The notes: a model not told the origin generated them from the sequence alone. DNA of 64,000 nucleotides from Alteripontixanthobacter maritimus (GCF_003340475.1 NZ_QBKA01000002.1:2117501-2181500); one strand, 5' to 3'. Shown: positions 34,263 to 44,736, numbered from the stretch's first letter. Numbers and translations are program-made.

Positions 34263-34697
34263 ATGAAAAAGACTTCAGTTACGATTGCGTTCTCCATTGC
34301 GGTTCTTGTCTCATGCGACATCGATCCCATCGAAGATAACCCACCAGCTGGCGAATCCACAGTGACCGATGATCGAACTACGACCAATCCGGACGATGTG
34401 TTCGTTGGACGGTATGATGCGACCTACGAAATTCCAGCCACCTACATATCCGGCACGTTGAAGATTGTAGGCGGTTGCCTGCTCTTTGCAGTCCCGGAGC
34501 AAGGTCATTTTCTGGCAATTCTGGCACCGGACGCGAAGCTCGCACCCAATCAGCGAACGGTTGCAGTAGGCGATGTCATTATTCCGCTGGGGAAGCAGGT
34601 AAAGTTCAACGGCGGCGAAGGGTTTTATGGCGCCCTTCGCCCACACCAATGCCCGGACAGGCAGATCATATTGGGGGACTACCTAGGAGAAAGCTGA
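34263..34697 (+). CDS. Unknown lipoprotein translationally coupled to a protease
   Basis: Protein of 144 aa. ATG 34263 gives the signal peptide KKTSVTIAFSIAVLVSC with a lipobox at Cys18. The mature part has an acidic linker (DIDPIEDNPPAGEST) and a beta-rich domain with two Cys (IVGGCLLFAVPEQ and RPHQCPDRQIILGD) that could form a disulphide. The stop codon overlaps the ATG of the serine protease gene (TGATG). A role as protease inhibitor, chaperone or anchor is possible but unproven. No family recognised. Start at 34239 would add an unlikely leader. Confidence 0.7.
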   Translation: MKKTSVTIAFSIAVLVSCDIDPIEDNPPAGESTVTDDRTTTNPDDVFVGRYDATYEIPATYISGTLKIVGGCLLFAVPEQGHFLAILAPDAKLAPNQRTVAVGDVIIPLGKQVKFNGGEGFYGALRPHQCPDRQIILGDYLGES

Positions 34698-35986
34698 TGT
34701 CGCGCAAAGTGAACTTGTTCGCTTCATGCATGGTTCTTGTATCAATCCCGGTTGGGATATCCGCGCAGGATGTACCACCGTCTCCGCCGCCGGTCGGCGA
34801 AACGGAGACCTTGACCAGCAGCCCCACAATTCCGCTCCTGATGGCGCAAGACGGACTTACAGCCGAAGAGGCGACCGCACTGCTCGACCGCCAAGGCGCT
34901 ATCCAATCCTATCTCGAAACGAGCGGCGTAACGCAGCGCCCTGATTTTCTCGACCTGGTGGTGCGGCCAAAGCCTTATCAGATCATCCTGACATTCGGAA
35001 AAGACGTGCGGGTCAACGAAATCATCGCCAGTGTGCCGAATGAGCTGCGGCGCTTCGTCAAGGTTCGCAAAGCCAAACATGACAAGAGCGGCCGGCGCAA
35101 TGCCATCGCTACACTCACAAACGCGTTCAAAATTGCCGGCGCTGATTTTGCCGTCGGTTACAACGCCGATGCGGAACGGTATTTCGTAGACACCGCAGAT
35201 GCCGCAACAACCAGTCGGCTCAAACCATTGATACCTTCAGCGCTGGCAGGCGAAGTGGATTTGCTGACGGGTGCCCTTCCTGAACAGACCAGCGATCCGA
35301 ATGCTGTTCCGACCGGTGTGCGATCCGGTGACTGGGCTGTTGCCGGTTGGGGTAACCGGACCGTAGGTTCAGGGTTTCCGTGCACGCTCGGCTTCACGAT
35401 TACATTCGGGACGAACCTGCAAGGCATCCTGACGGCCAGCCATTGCACAGAGCCAAAGGAAGTTGACCGGGGCACACATAAATACGTTTTTCCCGATACG
35501 TATTACCAGTCATCTACCGCGCAGAACCACGATTACGCGATCTATCGCACCGATGGCTTGCTGACCGATTATCGGGTCTATTACAGGAACACCAAATCCA
35601 CTCCGGGATATAGCAGCCAGGGTTGGCTTTCCGTCAAAAACTTCATTCGTCACGCGAACCAATGGGTGGGCATGTACACCTGCAAGATGGGCACGACGAC
35701 GGGCCTGACATGTGCCAAATCCATCTCGACGACTTACGACTGGAAGCGGACCGGATCGTCGGAATGGCTCAGGCTGTCCAGCACCACGACGGTCGCCGAA
35801 GGCGGAGATAGCGGTGGCCCGGCGTTTGTCACTCTGGATTCCAGCAGGCCCAGCGAAATTACCGCGGCAGGCATCCTGGCCGGTGGCGGCGGACCCTACG
35901 CGACGGTCAATTATACGGCAGTCGTCATGCCGATCGATCGCGCGTTTGATCATGTTTCGAATGTTCGGTTGAAGACGACGCCGTAA
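34697..35986 (+). CDS. Secreted trypsin-like serine protease with N-terminal prodomain
   Basis: Protein of 429 aa. A signal peptide (LFASCMVLVSIPVGISA) precedes a prodomain of about 180 residues with FLDLVVRPKPYQIILTFG and RYFVDTADAATTSRLK, reminiscent of alpha-lytic or streptogrisin pro regions. The chymotrypsin-fold part has a complete triad: His249 in TASHC, Asp279 in NHDYAIY and Ser372 in EGGDSGGPAF. Cys229/Cys250 and Cys329/Cys339 may be disulphides. The oxyanion glycines are intact. It overlaps the upstream lipoprotein gene by one base. Likely periplasmic or secreted; substrate unknown. Confidence 0.88.
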   Translation: MSRKVNLFASCMVLVSIPVGISAQDVPPSPPPVGETETLTSSPTIPLLMAQDGLTAEEATALLDRQGAIQSYLETSGVTQRPDFLDLVVRPKPYQIILTFGKDVRVNEIIASVPNELRRFVKVRKAKHDKSGRRNAIATLTNAFKIAGADFAVGYNADAERYFVDTADAATTSRLKPLIPSALAGEVDLLTGALPEQTSDPNAVPTGVRSGDWAVAGWGNRTVGSGFPCTLGFTITFGTNLQGILTASHCTEPKEVDRGTHKYVFPDTYYQSSTAQNHDYAIYRTDGLLTDYRVYYRNTKSTPGYSSQGWLSVKNFIRHANQWVGMYTCKMGTTTGLTCAKSISTTYDWKRTGSSEWLRLSSTTTVAEGGDSGGPAFVTLDSSRPSEITAAGILAGGGGPYATVNYTAVVMPIDRAFDHVSNVRLKTTP

Positions 35987-36017
35987 GATAACGCTTCTGT
36001 AGCGCAGTTGATCTTTA

Positions 36018-36130
36018 CGCCGTCCGCGTTTCTTGCGGGCGGCGTATTTGCGGTCGCGTTCGGCTTTCTTTTCCGCTTCGTTTCGTCCGGTTTCAGGCTG
36101 GTGAAGCGCTTGCTTCGGCGGTTGCTTTGG
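36018..36130 (-). pseudogene. Truncated copy of the DUF6481 gene 3' end
   Basis: 36018-36080 matches 36829-36891 with only a few differences, and encodes on the minus strand the same C-terminal end EKKAERDRKYAARKKRGRR. After that the similarity falls off through the next 30-50 bases. No full-length start or N-terminal half is present. The remnant suggests an earlier tandem duplication or that the protein gene once stood here before the 36461 gene region was inserted. Confidence 0.75.
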
Positions 36131-36400
36131 CACCGAAGCGCCCTGCCTTCCTCCCGCCCTTTGCTGGGTATAGCGGAGTAATCGCTGGATGTTTGATACC
36201 GGGGGACGTAGCCAATGATTTGATGAAGCCGTGTACGGCAGGAGCTAAGCGCGTAACTCCGGACCGGCAGACGGCCGAAGCAATCAGCTCTTGCGCGATT
36301 TTCATGGTTTAGATTTGTCTTGGTAATGTTAATAAAAACATGGGATTTACGATTTGTCTAAAAGGATTTTAAAATAGTTAACTTCAGGCAAAAAGGCCGC

Positions 36401-36430
36401 TTGACAGATTGCCCGTAGCAAACGTATTGT
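36401..36430 (+). promoter_or_regulatory. Candidate sigma-70 promoter of the poly-Asp peptide gene
   Basis: A perfect TTGACA -35 box at 36401-36406 is followed after 17-18 bases by GTATTG / TATTGT as the -10 region. The gene starts at 36461 with AGGAG at 36446-36450. Confidence 0.6.
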
Positions 36431-36460
36431 TTTTGTGCACCTTTTAGGAGAATATTATAT

Positions 36461-36691
36461 ATGAAAATTCCATCCATGTTCGCCGCTGTAGCGGCGATTT
36501 CCTTGGCAGCAGCCCCTGCCGTTTCGGCGGCAGAAGCCGATTATGCTTCGGCTCCGGTAACTGGATCCAGTGAGCTTGGCGGTGAAAGCAGCGACGGGGT
36601 CATCTTCGCAGTTCTGGCAACCGTAATTTTGGGCGCATTCATTTATTTCACAGTGGATGATGATGATGATGATGACGTACTAAGCCGTTAA
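36461..36691 (+). CDS. 76-aa exported single-pass protein ending in poly-aspartate
   Basis: A signal peptide (MFAAVAAISLAAAPAVSAA) is followed by a short Ser/Gly-rich linker, a transmembrane helix (VIFAVLATVILGAFIYFTV) and a seven-Asp run with VLSR at the end. AGGAG stands 10 bases upstream. A promoter and a tight terminator frame it as a one-gene transcript. The Asp run could bind cations, but function is unknown. No family recognised. Confidence 0.75.
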   Translation: MKIPSMFAAVAAISLAAAPAVSAAEADYASAPVTGSSELGGESSDGVIFAVLATVILGAFIYFTVDDDDDDDVLSR

Positions 36692-36717
36692 GGCTTTGGA
36701 TCTGACACGAATAAAAA

Positions 36718-36740
36718 CGGGGCTTCGGCCCCGTTTTTTT
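36718..36740 (+). terminator. Intrinsic terminator after the poly-Asp peptide gene
   Basis: CGGGGC-TTCG-GCCCCG followed by seven T, and preceded by AAAAA. A UUCG tetraloop hairpin, 26 bases after the stop. Confidence 0.93.
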
Positions 36741-36824
36741 ATGCGAGATGAAGGTTTGAAATAGTTCGCGATCGCGGAACAGGCGAAGAGCCTGTCTCGG
36801 TCTTTACTCGAAAAATCCCGCCCG

Positions 36825-37184
36825 TTACCGCCGGCCGCGTTTCTTGCGGGCGGCGTATTTGCGGTCGCGTTCGGCCTTCTTTTCCGCTTCGGTCTTGACC
36901 GGCTTCATGTTGGCGAGGCGTTCGACTTCGGCGGCTTCTTCTTCGGCGCGTCTCTGGGCTTCTTTCTCAGCCTTTTCCTTTTCAAGCGCGGCAGCCTTTT
37001 CAGCCCGTTTCGCCTCGCGCTTGGCAGCGGCTTCTTCCTCGCGCTTCAGGCGTGCAGCCTTGCGCTCAGCCAGTTCCTCGTCTGACAGCTTGGGTTTCGC
37101 CGCCAGCTTCTTCAACGCCGCCTTCTTGGCTTTGGCCGCTGCTGCGGTGCGTTCCTCGAAACTGGGCTGTTTGAACTGCGGCAT
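36825..37184 (-). CDS. DUF6481 family charged coiled-coil protein
   Basis: Protein of 119 aa beginning MPQFKQPSFEERTAAAAKAKK. Nearly the whole chain is Ala, Glu, Lys and Arg with heptad character (LSDEELAERKAARLKREEE, EKAEKEAQRRAEEEAAEVE), and it ends in the basic RKYAARKKRGRR. This matches the sphingomonad DUF6481 family, whose function is unknown; the basic end could bind nucleic acid. A decayed partial copy lies at 36018-36130. Confidence 0.85.
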   Translation of the reverse strand: MPQFKQPSFEERTAAAAKAKKAALKKLAAKPKLSDEELAERKAARLKREEEAAAKREAKRAEKAAALEKEKAEKEAQRRAEEEAAEVERLANMKPVKTEAEKKAERDRKYAARKKRGRR

Positions 37185-37263
37185 TATGGTGCGTCTTCCG
37201 TTGGTCTGATGTGGACCAGCCCCTTAGGGCAGGTTGGCGGATTAGGAAAGCGCCCTGCCGGTG

Positions 37264-37812
37264 TTACATTTGCAGGTTCAGACGCACGCCCATCATGTCG
37301 ATGCCGGGATTTTGTTCGGAATTGAACAGCTGCGCGTGGCTGATGTGGACCCAGCTCGCCTCGACGGACAAGCGTTCCGACACTGCGACGCCAATGGCAA
37401 TCTCCGGTTCGAACAGCACGCGGCTGCCCAGATCGGTGCGATTGCCGGTGCGCGCGCTGACCCGGCGATCGGGGCCATCATGCACCACCAGCCCAAGGCC
37501 GGGTCGCAGATAGACCGGGCCTGCATCGACCCGCCAGGACAAACCGCCACCGACGAAACTGGTGTCGCCGGCCGTGTTGAGGGAGGCGAGCACATAAGGC
37601 TGCGGCTTGCCGATGAAGCCCAGCGCTTCCGATCTGGCAAACCGGTACCCCAGCTCGATATCCGCGCCTTCTTCCTCCACTGCAAAGGTCAGCGGCGTGC
37701 CGACCTCATGAACATACACACCGACGAACGCCTCCTGCGCGGCTGCAGGACTTGCGGCCAAGCCAATCGCAAGCGCAAACGGTAATTTGAAGCGAGCAGT
37801 AAGGCGGTGCAT
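37264..37812 (-). CDS. PagL-like lipid A 3-O-deacylase (acyloxyacyl hydrolase family)
   Basis: Outer-membrane beta-barrel protein of 182 aa. A signal peptide (LPFALAIGLAASPAAA) is followed by alternating beta strands. The C-terminal active-site region SWVHISHAQLFNSEQNPGID holds His156 and Ser158 as in PagL, with SHA instead of the usual SNA, and the conserved NPG. PagL removes the 3-O-linked acyl chain of lipid A and lowers endotoxicity. ATG 37812 is chosen at the signal peptide; the upstream frame is not needed. Confidence 0.82.
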   Translation of the reverse strand: MHRLTARFKLPFALAIGLAASPAAAQEAFVGVYVHEVGTPLTFAVEEEGADIELGYRFARSEALGFIGKPQPYVLASLNTAGDTSFVGGGLSWRVDAGPVYLRPGLGLVVHDGPDRRVSARTGNRTDLGSRVLFEPEIAIGVAVSERLSVEASWVHISHAQLFNSEQNPGIDMMGVRLNLQM

Positions 37813-37879
37813 TGGCAAGTCTCCGATGTTGAGAAATTTGCATGGCACGCGCTGCATTGCGCGGGGCTGAAGCGAACGG

Positions 37880-39673
37880 TCAGATGGTGGCGGCAGGATC
37901 GCCGGAGTTTTCCCCGCGCGCTTTGCCGCCACTCTGTGAGCCCTGCACGATCGCCCGTTCGCGCCCGCCATAAATATCGCCGGCCGCGATCTGGTCGGTG
38001 AGCCGCATCGCGTCATTATCGCGGTAGGTTTCCTCGACCCGTTCGATCTCGCCCAGCGAAAGGCCTGCGCTATCGAGCGCGCCGCGGCCCATGGCAATGG
38101 CCGATTCCATCATCTCCCGCACCGACCGGGCAATCGGCGCGTCGGCCAGCTTGATCAGGGTGCGCCGGTCGAAGGCGCGCACCAGAATGTCGGCTTTCGG
38201 AAACGCCTCCTTCACCATGGCCAGGAAATCCGGCGAAAGCTGGTCGCCATCGATGCAGAACAGGATCAGTGCCGCATCCTGCGCGCCTGCCTGCCGCAAC
38301 AGGTCCATGCGCGTGCCATCCCCGTAATGCACCGTGCTGCCGAACTCTTCCGCAATGTCGATCTGCGACACCTTGGTGTCGATCATGGACACGCGAATGC
38401 CGGCCAGGATCAGCATCTGCGCCACCGTCTGGCCGAAGCGGCCATAGCCGATCACCAGCGCGCTGGCGCCGTCGGCCGCGGGGCCTTTGCGTGGTCCGGC
38501 CTTATCCGGATCGCGCAGGAACTTCGTCAGCATCATCAGGAAGGGCGTGGTGGCCATGGACAGCGTGACGATCGCGCCGAACAGGCTGGCGGTTTCGGCA
38601 TCGATGACCTGCCCCTGCTGCGCCACGGTGAACAGGACAAACGCGAATTCGCCGCCTTGGCTGAGCAGCAGGCCGAGCGCCAGCGCGCTGCGCCAAGCCA
38701 TCTTCATGACCATGCCGAGCGCGGTAATCACCGCCGTCTTGGCCGCCACCAAGGCCGCTGCCATCGCAATGACGAAGCCGGGATTGTCCGCAATGGCGCG
38801 CAAATCCAGCATCATGCCGACGGCGAGGAAGAACAGGCCAAGCAGGATCGAGCGGAAGGGTTCTATGTCCGCTTCCAACTCGTGCCGGTAAGGCGTGTCA
38901 GCCAGCATGACGCCCGCGATGAATGCGCCCAAGGCAGTTGATAGGCCGAGTAGTTCCATCACCGCCGCCGAAGCCAGCACAGTGAACAGACCGGCCACGA
39001 CAAACATCTCGCGTTCCCCCATGCCGCCGATCAGGCGGAACAGCGGACGCAAGAGAAAGCGGCCGGCAAGGATCAGACCAGCGATGGCCGCCACGGTTTG
39101 CAGCGCCAGCATCCAGCCTGATGCTCCGTTACCGTCGCCCTGTTCCACGCCCAGCGCGGCGACTATCGTGATGAGCGGTATGATCGACAGATCCTGGAAC
39201 AGCAGGATGGCAAAGGCGCGCTCGCCAAACGGCGTCCGCATCCGTCCGCTGCTCTGCAGCATTGGCAGGACCTGCGCGGTCGAAGACAGTCCCAGCGGCA
39301 AACCCAGTGCGAGCGCTGCCACCAGCGGATAGCTCGCGGCGAACCAGATGATCGCGGTGACTGCCAGCCCGCACGCCGCGACCTACGCCAGCCCAAGTCC
39401 GAAAATTGCGCCTTTCATCCGCCACAGCCGCTTCGGATCGAGTTCCAGCCCGACCACGAACAGCAGCATTACGATGCCGAGTTCTGCGATACCGATTATC
39501 GCTTCGCCATCGCCTGCCAGCCCGAGAACTTGCGGTCCCACAACCGCACCTGCCACCAGATAGCCAAGCGTTGCACCCAAACCCAGCCTACGAAACAGCA
39601 GCACGAACACCAGCGCCGCGGCCAACAGCACAACGCCCGTTTCAAGGAAGGAATGTCCTGCTTCGTGTCCCAC
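37880..39673 (-). pseudogene. KefB/KefC-type cation:proton antiporter interrupted by an in-frame amber codon
   Basis: One continuous frame of 597 codons is broken only by TAG at 39385-39383. The first piece (96 aa, GTG 39673 with AAGGAG nine bases upstream) starts the CPA2 membrane domain (LGYLVAGAVVGPQVLGL). The rest, from 39382, continues with the remaining helices (LGLPLGLSSTAQVLPML, LSQGGEFAFVLFTVA) and an RCK/TrkA-N domain (ALVIGYGRFGQTVAQ). The expected residue at the stop is Gln (IFGLGLA-Q-V), so a single C-to-T change explains it. Either a recent pseudogene, a read-through gene or a sequencing error. The downstream part could start at 39322. Confidence 0.85.
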
Positions 39674-39760
39674 CGCTTCATGCTCCTTATGGCTTGCCGC
39701 CCCCTATACCCATCGCCGCGCTAGGCAAACAGCAGCGCTGCGCCTATCGCGGCCGGCTGC

Positions 39761-41212
39761 ATGACCAACACCACGCCCCCTACGCCAGCTTTCTCATCGG
39801 CATCGCTCGCTCCAGCGCGCCCCTGGCGGTCGGAGTTCGGGGCCACGCTTCGGCTGTCCTGGCCCTTGGCGCTCGCCAATCTGTTGCAGATGCTCACCTA
39901 TGCCATCGATGTGATATTCATTGCGCGGCTGGGAACGATGCCGCTTGCCGCATCCGCGCTGGCAGTTTCGGTGTTCGGGTTGGTGCTGTGGGCGATGTCC
40001 GGCCTGGTCGGTGCGGTTTCGGCCGTCATCGCGGCGGAGCTGGGCGAGCGCGGACCTGCCTTGCGCGCGGTGCGCCGGTCCACCCGCATGGGGCTGTGGC
40101 TGGCGGTGATCAGCGGGGCGGCGGGCATGGCGCTCTGCCTGGCTATCGGACCGATCGCGCGGCTGACCGGGCAGGAACCGGGGATTGTCACGCTGGCATC
40201 TACATATATGGGCCTGCTGATATGGTCGATGATCCCGATGCTGGCGGCGTATGTCCTGCGAAGCTTTGTATCCGCGCTCGGCCGACCGATTTTCGCCACC
40301 ACGATTACCGCTGCCGGTATCGGCGTGAATGCGCTGGCCAATTACGCATTCATCTTCGGGAATTTCGGCGCGCCGGAGCTTGGCCTGCGCGGGGCTGCCA
40401 TTGCCACCATAATCACCAGCCTGTTCATTCTTGCGGCCTATATCATAGCCATCAGGCTGGATGCGCGCATGCACCGATACCATGTGTTCGGGCGGTTCTG
40501 GATGCCGGACTGGGCACGGCTGCGCACCATTGCCAAAATCGGTGCGCCGATTGCAGGCACGATCACAGCGGAAGCAGGCCTGTTCGCCGCCGCAGCGTTC
40601 CTGATGGGCAGTATCGGCGCGGTGCAGCTGGCTGCGCATACGGTCGCGCTGCAGATTGCGGCTTTGGCATTTCAGGTTCCCTTCGGCGTGGGACAGGCGA
40701 CTACGATCCGGGTCGGGTATTTCTACGGCGCTCGTGACAGGGCAGGTATGGCACGCGCCGGCTGGGCGGGTATCGGCATAGGAACCGGCTTCATGGTGAT
40801 CACCGCATCCGCCATGATCCTGTTTCCCAAGGCACTGCTATCGATCTATGTGGATCCGGACGCGGCGAGGAATGCCGCGCTCGTTGCCTTCGCGCTCCCC
40901 TACCTCGCTATCGCCGCCGCGTTCCAGCTGGCGGACGGATTGCAGGCCGTAGCGGCAGGGGCCTTGCGCGGATTGCAGGATACGCGCGTGCCGATGATAA
41001 TCGCGATCTTTGCCTACTGGGTGCCGGGGTTCGGCACCGCTCTCCTGCTGGGCTATGCAACATCGCTTAGTGGCGTGGGGGTCTGGATCGGTCTCGCCAG
41101 CGGTTTGCTGGCGGCTGCAATATTGCTCACATGGCGTTGGACCCGGCGCGAGAAACTGGAGCTGACCCGGCGCGCGGGGCCGAAAATCGCACCATTCGCG
41201 CAGACGACCTAG
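39761..41212 (+). CDS. MATE family multidrug efflux transporter
   Basis: Inner-membrane protein of 483 aa with about 12 hydrophobic helices in two similar halves. Typical segments: LSWPLALANLLQMLTYAIDVIFIARLG near the start, LRSFVSALGRPIFATTITAAGIGVNALANY, VPFGVGQATTIRVGYFYGA and VAAGALRGLQDTRVPMIIAI (seen as parts). It exports cationic drugs or metabolites using a proton or sodium gradient. The ATG at 39761 lies 88 bases from the divergent antiporter pseudogene. Confidence 0.93.
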   Translation: MTNTTPPTPAFSSASLAPARPWRSEFGATLRLSWPLALANLLQMLTYAIDVIFIARLGTMPLAASALAVSVFGLVLWAMSGLVGAVSAVIAAELGERGPALRAVRRSTRMGLWLAVISGAAGMALCLAIGPIARLTGQEPGIVTLASTYMGLLIWSMIPMLAAYVLRSFVSALGRPIFATTITAAGIGVNALANYAFIFGNFGAPELGLRGAAIATIITSLFILAAYIIAIRLDARMHRYHVFGRFWMPDWARLRTIAKIGAPIAGTITAEAGLFAAAAFLMGSIGAVQLAAHTVALQIAALAFQVPFGVGQATTIRVGYFYGARDRAGMARAGWAGIGIGTGFMVITASAMILFPKALLSIYVDPDAARNAALVAFALPYLAIAAAFQLADGLQAVAAGALRGLQDTRVPMIIAIFAYWVPGFGTALLLGYATSLSGVGVWIGLASGLLAAAILLTWRWTRREKLELTRRAGPKIAPFAQTT

Positions 41213-41273
41213 GCTCAGGCACGGTTCGGCTGACCGGTTGCGCCAGCACGAAACAAAATTACGCCGCCACCCG

Positions 41274-41336
41274 TTGACTCCCCATACTGGCATTCACATA
41301 TGCCTTATATTGGCACTCTGTCCTATAGAGTGCCAA
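41274..41336 (+). promoter_or_regulatory. groESL promoter with CIRCE operator
   Basis: TTGACT (41274-41279) and CATATG (41297-41302) are separated by 17 bases. At 41310-41336 lies TTGGCACTC-N9-GAGTGCCAA, a perfect inverted repeat matching the CIRCE element TTAGCACTC-N9-GAGTGCTAA with two symmetrical changes. CIRCE is the binding site of the heat-shock repressor HrcA, so groESL should be HrcA-controlled. It overlaps the expected transcription start. Confidence 0.95.
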
Positions 41337-41371
41337 TTCATATTCACTCTCAACCGAAAGAGGTCACTACG

Positions 41372-41659
41372 ATGGCATTTCGTCCCCTGCACGACCGTGT
41401 GCTGGTTCGCCGTATCGAAGCCGAAGAGAAAACGGCCGGCGGTATCATCATCCCCGACAGCGCCAAGGAAAAGCCCAGCGAAGGCGAAATCGTCTCCGTC
41501 GGCAACGGCTCAAAGGCCGAAGACGGCACAGTTACCGCGCTCGACGTGAAAGCAGGCGATCGCATCCTGTTTGGCAAATGGTCCGGTACCGAGGTCAAGC
41601 TCGACGGCGAAGACCTGCTGATCATGAAGGAAAGCGACATCATGGGCGTTATCGGCTGA
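41372..41659 (+). CDS. groES: Co-chaperonin GroES
   Basis: Lid of the GroEL chamber, 95 aa. It begins [34 protein letters not shown] (mobile loop included, shown as known family blocks [11 protein letters not shown] and GGIIIPD) and ends DIMGVIG. AAAGAGG lies before the ATG at 41372. Heat-shock operon with groEL, 131 bases apart, with a REP-like element in the gap. Confidence 0.97.
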   Translation: MAFRPLHDRVLVRRIEAEEKTAGGIIIPDSAKEKPSEGEIVSVGNGSKAEDGTVTALDVKAGDRILFGKWSGTEVKLDGEDLLIMKESDIMGVIG

Positions 41660-41670
41660 TCATAGCCTAA

Positions 41671-43449
<1,779 letters not shown>

Positions 43450-43485
43450 GCCCGCTGCTTACCGGTCGAAGTACCGAACACATAC

Positions 43486-43517
43486 AGGCCCGGGGGAGCA
43501 ATCCTCCGGGCCTTTTT
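43486..43517 (+). terminator. Intrinsic terminator of groESL
   Basis: AGGCCCGGGGGA-GCAA-TCCTCCGGGCCT followed by six T. Long GC stem with one asymmetry, 36 bases after groEL. Confidence 0.92.
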
Positions 43518-43614
43518 TGTGTCTCGAAAGGGTCGAGAAAAACTGGCACACGATAATGCTTCGCAATTTCACACGAGCTCTATAAAAGGTAGCCGCAACC
43601 AAAAGAGGGACATT

Positions 43615-44127
43615 ATGCGTAACATCTTCCTGACTGCCGCCATCGCCGGTACCGCACTTACTCTTTCCGCCTGCTCCGAAACTGCCGAGCCGGTAACCGA
43701 GCCCACCGCCGAGGAAGCCGCGGCCGATTCCGGGTCGGTCGAAACTATGGTGGCGGACGATGCCGTTCTGGATGCCAGCACCGCTACTGCCGAACAGCTG
43801 TCTGCGATCGAGGGTGTGTCCCCCGAACTCGCCGCCGCCATCGTGGCCGCGCAGCCATTTGCCAACGTGACCGAACTGAACGCGGCCGTGACCCAAAACG
43901 TCTCCGGCGATGCAGCCGGAAATATTCTGGAGCGCGTTTTCGTACCGGTGAACCTCAACAGCGCCACGCGTGAGGAAATTGCACTTATCCCCGGCATGAC
44001 CGACCGCATGATCGGTGAATTCCTGGAATATCGCCCCTATGCCGACATGGCTGCATTCGACCGCGAGATCGGCAAATATGTCGATGCGGACGAAGTCGCC
44101 CGGTTCCGCAAATACGTCACGCTTTAA
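43615..44127 (+). CDS. Lipoprotein with two helix-hairpin-helix (ComEA-like) units
   Basis: Protein of 170 aa. Signal peptide with lipobox (IAGTALTLSAC) and an acidic linker (EPVTEPTAEEAAADSG). Two HhH-like units follow: DASTATAEQLSAIEGVSPELAAAIVAAQPF near 53-80 and VNLNSATREEIALIPGMTDRMIGEFLEYRPY near 120-150 (parts shown). HhH pairs usually bind DNA non-specifically, as in ComEA. A lipid anchor places it in the envelope. DNA uptake or a structural role is possible; no com genes are adjacent. Confidence 0.83.
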   Translation: MRNIFLTAAIAGTALTLSACSETAEPVTEPTAEEAAADSGSVETMVADDAVLDASTATAEQLSAIEGVSPELAAAIVAAQPFANVTELNAAVTQNVSGDAAGNILERVFVPVNLNSATREEIALIPGMTDRMIGEFLEYRPYADMAAFDREIGKYVDADEVARFRKYVTL

Positions 44128-44696
44128 CGTCGTTGCAGCCAAACCCTGATGCATTCGATGGCGGCCAACGCTCCGATATGGAGATAGGCCGTCATCGGAT
44201 CGAAGGCGGCCAAGGCCCAGTGAACGAAAGTCAGGATAGCGGCCGGGTAGACCAGCCGGTGCAGCCGCTTCCATGACCGTTTGAGCGCGCGCATGGCCAT
44301 ATCGTTGGACGTCGCCGCAAGCGGCACGAACAGCGCCAGCGCCAGCCAACCGGTCCAGTATTCCGCCAATCCGGCATCCTCCAGGACGGGCGCAAGGTCA
44401 TTCTTGTTGGCGAGGTAAATCATCGTGTGCCCAGCTGCATAGGCGAAGCTGGCGACCCCGAAATCGCGCCTTCGCCGCATCAGCCAGCCAGTCCAGCCGC
44501 GCTTCCTGAACAGCAGCCGGATCGGGGTTATGGCGAGCGTCAGCATCAGCAGCCACGCCGCCCAGCGGCCGCTATCCCCGATCACATGGCCATAGCCATA
44601 AAAGTCGGGCGATGCGGCCCAGCGATACAGCATCCAGCCGCCCGGCAGCGCCAGCACAAGCCATAGCAGCGGACGCGACGCCAGGACGCTTTTCAT
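44124..44696 (-). CDS. msrQ: MsrQ-like ferric-reductase-domain heme membrane protein
   Basis: Membrane protein of 190 aa with about six helices (PLLWLVLALPGGWMLY, WAAWLLMLTLAITPIRLLF, FGVASFAYAAGHTMIYLA, WKRLHRLVYPAAILTFVHW). The histidines in YAAGHTMIY, LHRLVY and FVHWAL fit heme b ligands of the YedZ/MsrQ family, which passes electrons to the periplasmic methionine sulphoxide reductase MsrP. No msrP gene is adjacent. It overlaps the end of the upstream convergent gene by four bases. Confidence 0.85.
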   Translation of the reverse strand: MKSVLASRPLLWLVLALPGGWMLYRWAASPDFYGYGHVIGDSGRWAAWLLMLTLAITPIRLLFRKRGWTGWLMRRRRDFGVASFAYAAGHTMIYLANKNDLAPVLEDAGLAEYWTGWLALALFVPLAATSNDMAMRALKRSWKRLHRLVYPAAILTFVHWALAAFDPMTAYLHIGALAAIECIRVWLQRR

Positions 44697-44736
44697 ATCG
44701 CCAGTCTGTCCGAAGGAACCGAAGCGCCCGCGATGA

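Larger units (their letters stand above)
35987..36460. other. Gene-poor stretch with a decayed DUF6481 fragment
   Basis: About 470 bases without an intact gene. The left part (36018-36130) is a diverged copy of the 3' end of the DUF6481 gene at 36825. The middle (36130-36300) is unremarkable. From 36310 to 36440 the DNA is AT-rich and leads to the promoter of the poly-Asp peptide gene. Confidence 0.6.

Noticed and set aside
37880-39322. A full separate antiporter gene starting at 39322
   Set aside because: It lacks the first four membrane helices, which are encoded in the same frame just upstream of the amber codon, so this is the rear part of one broken gene.
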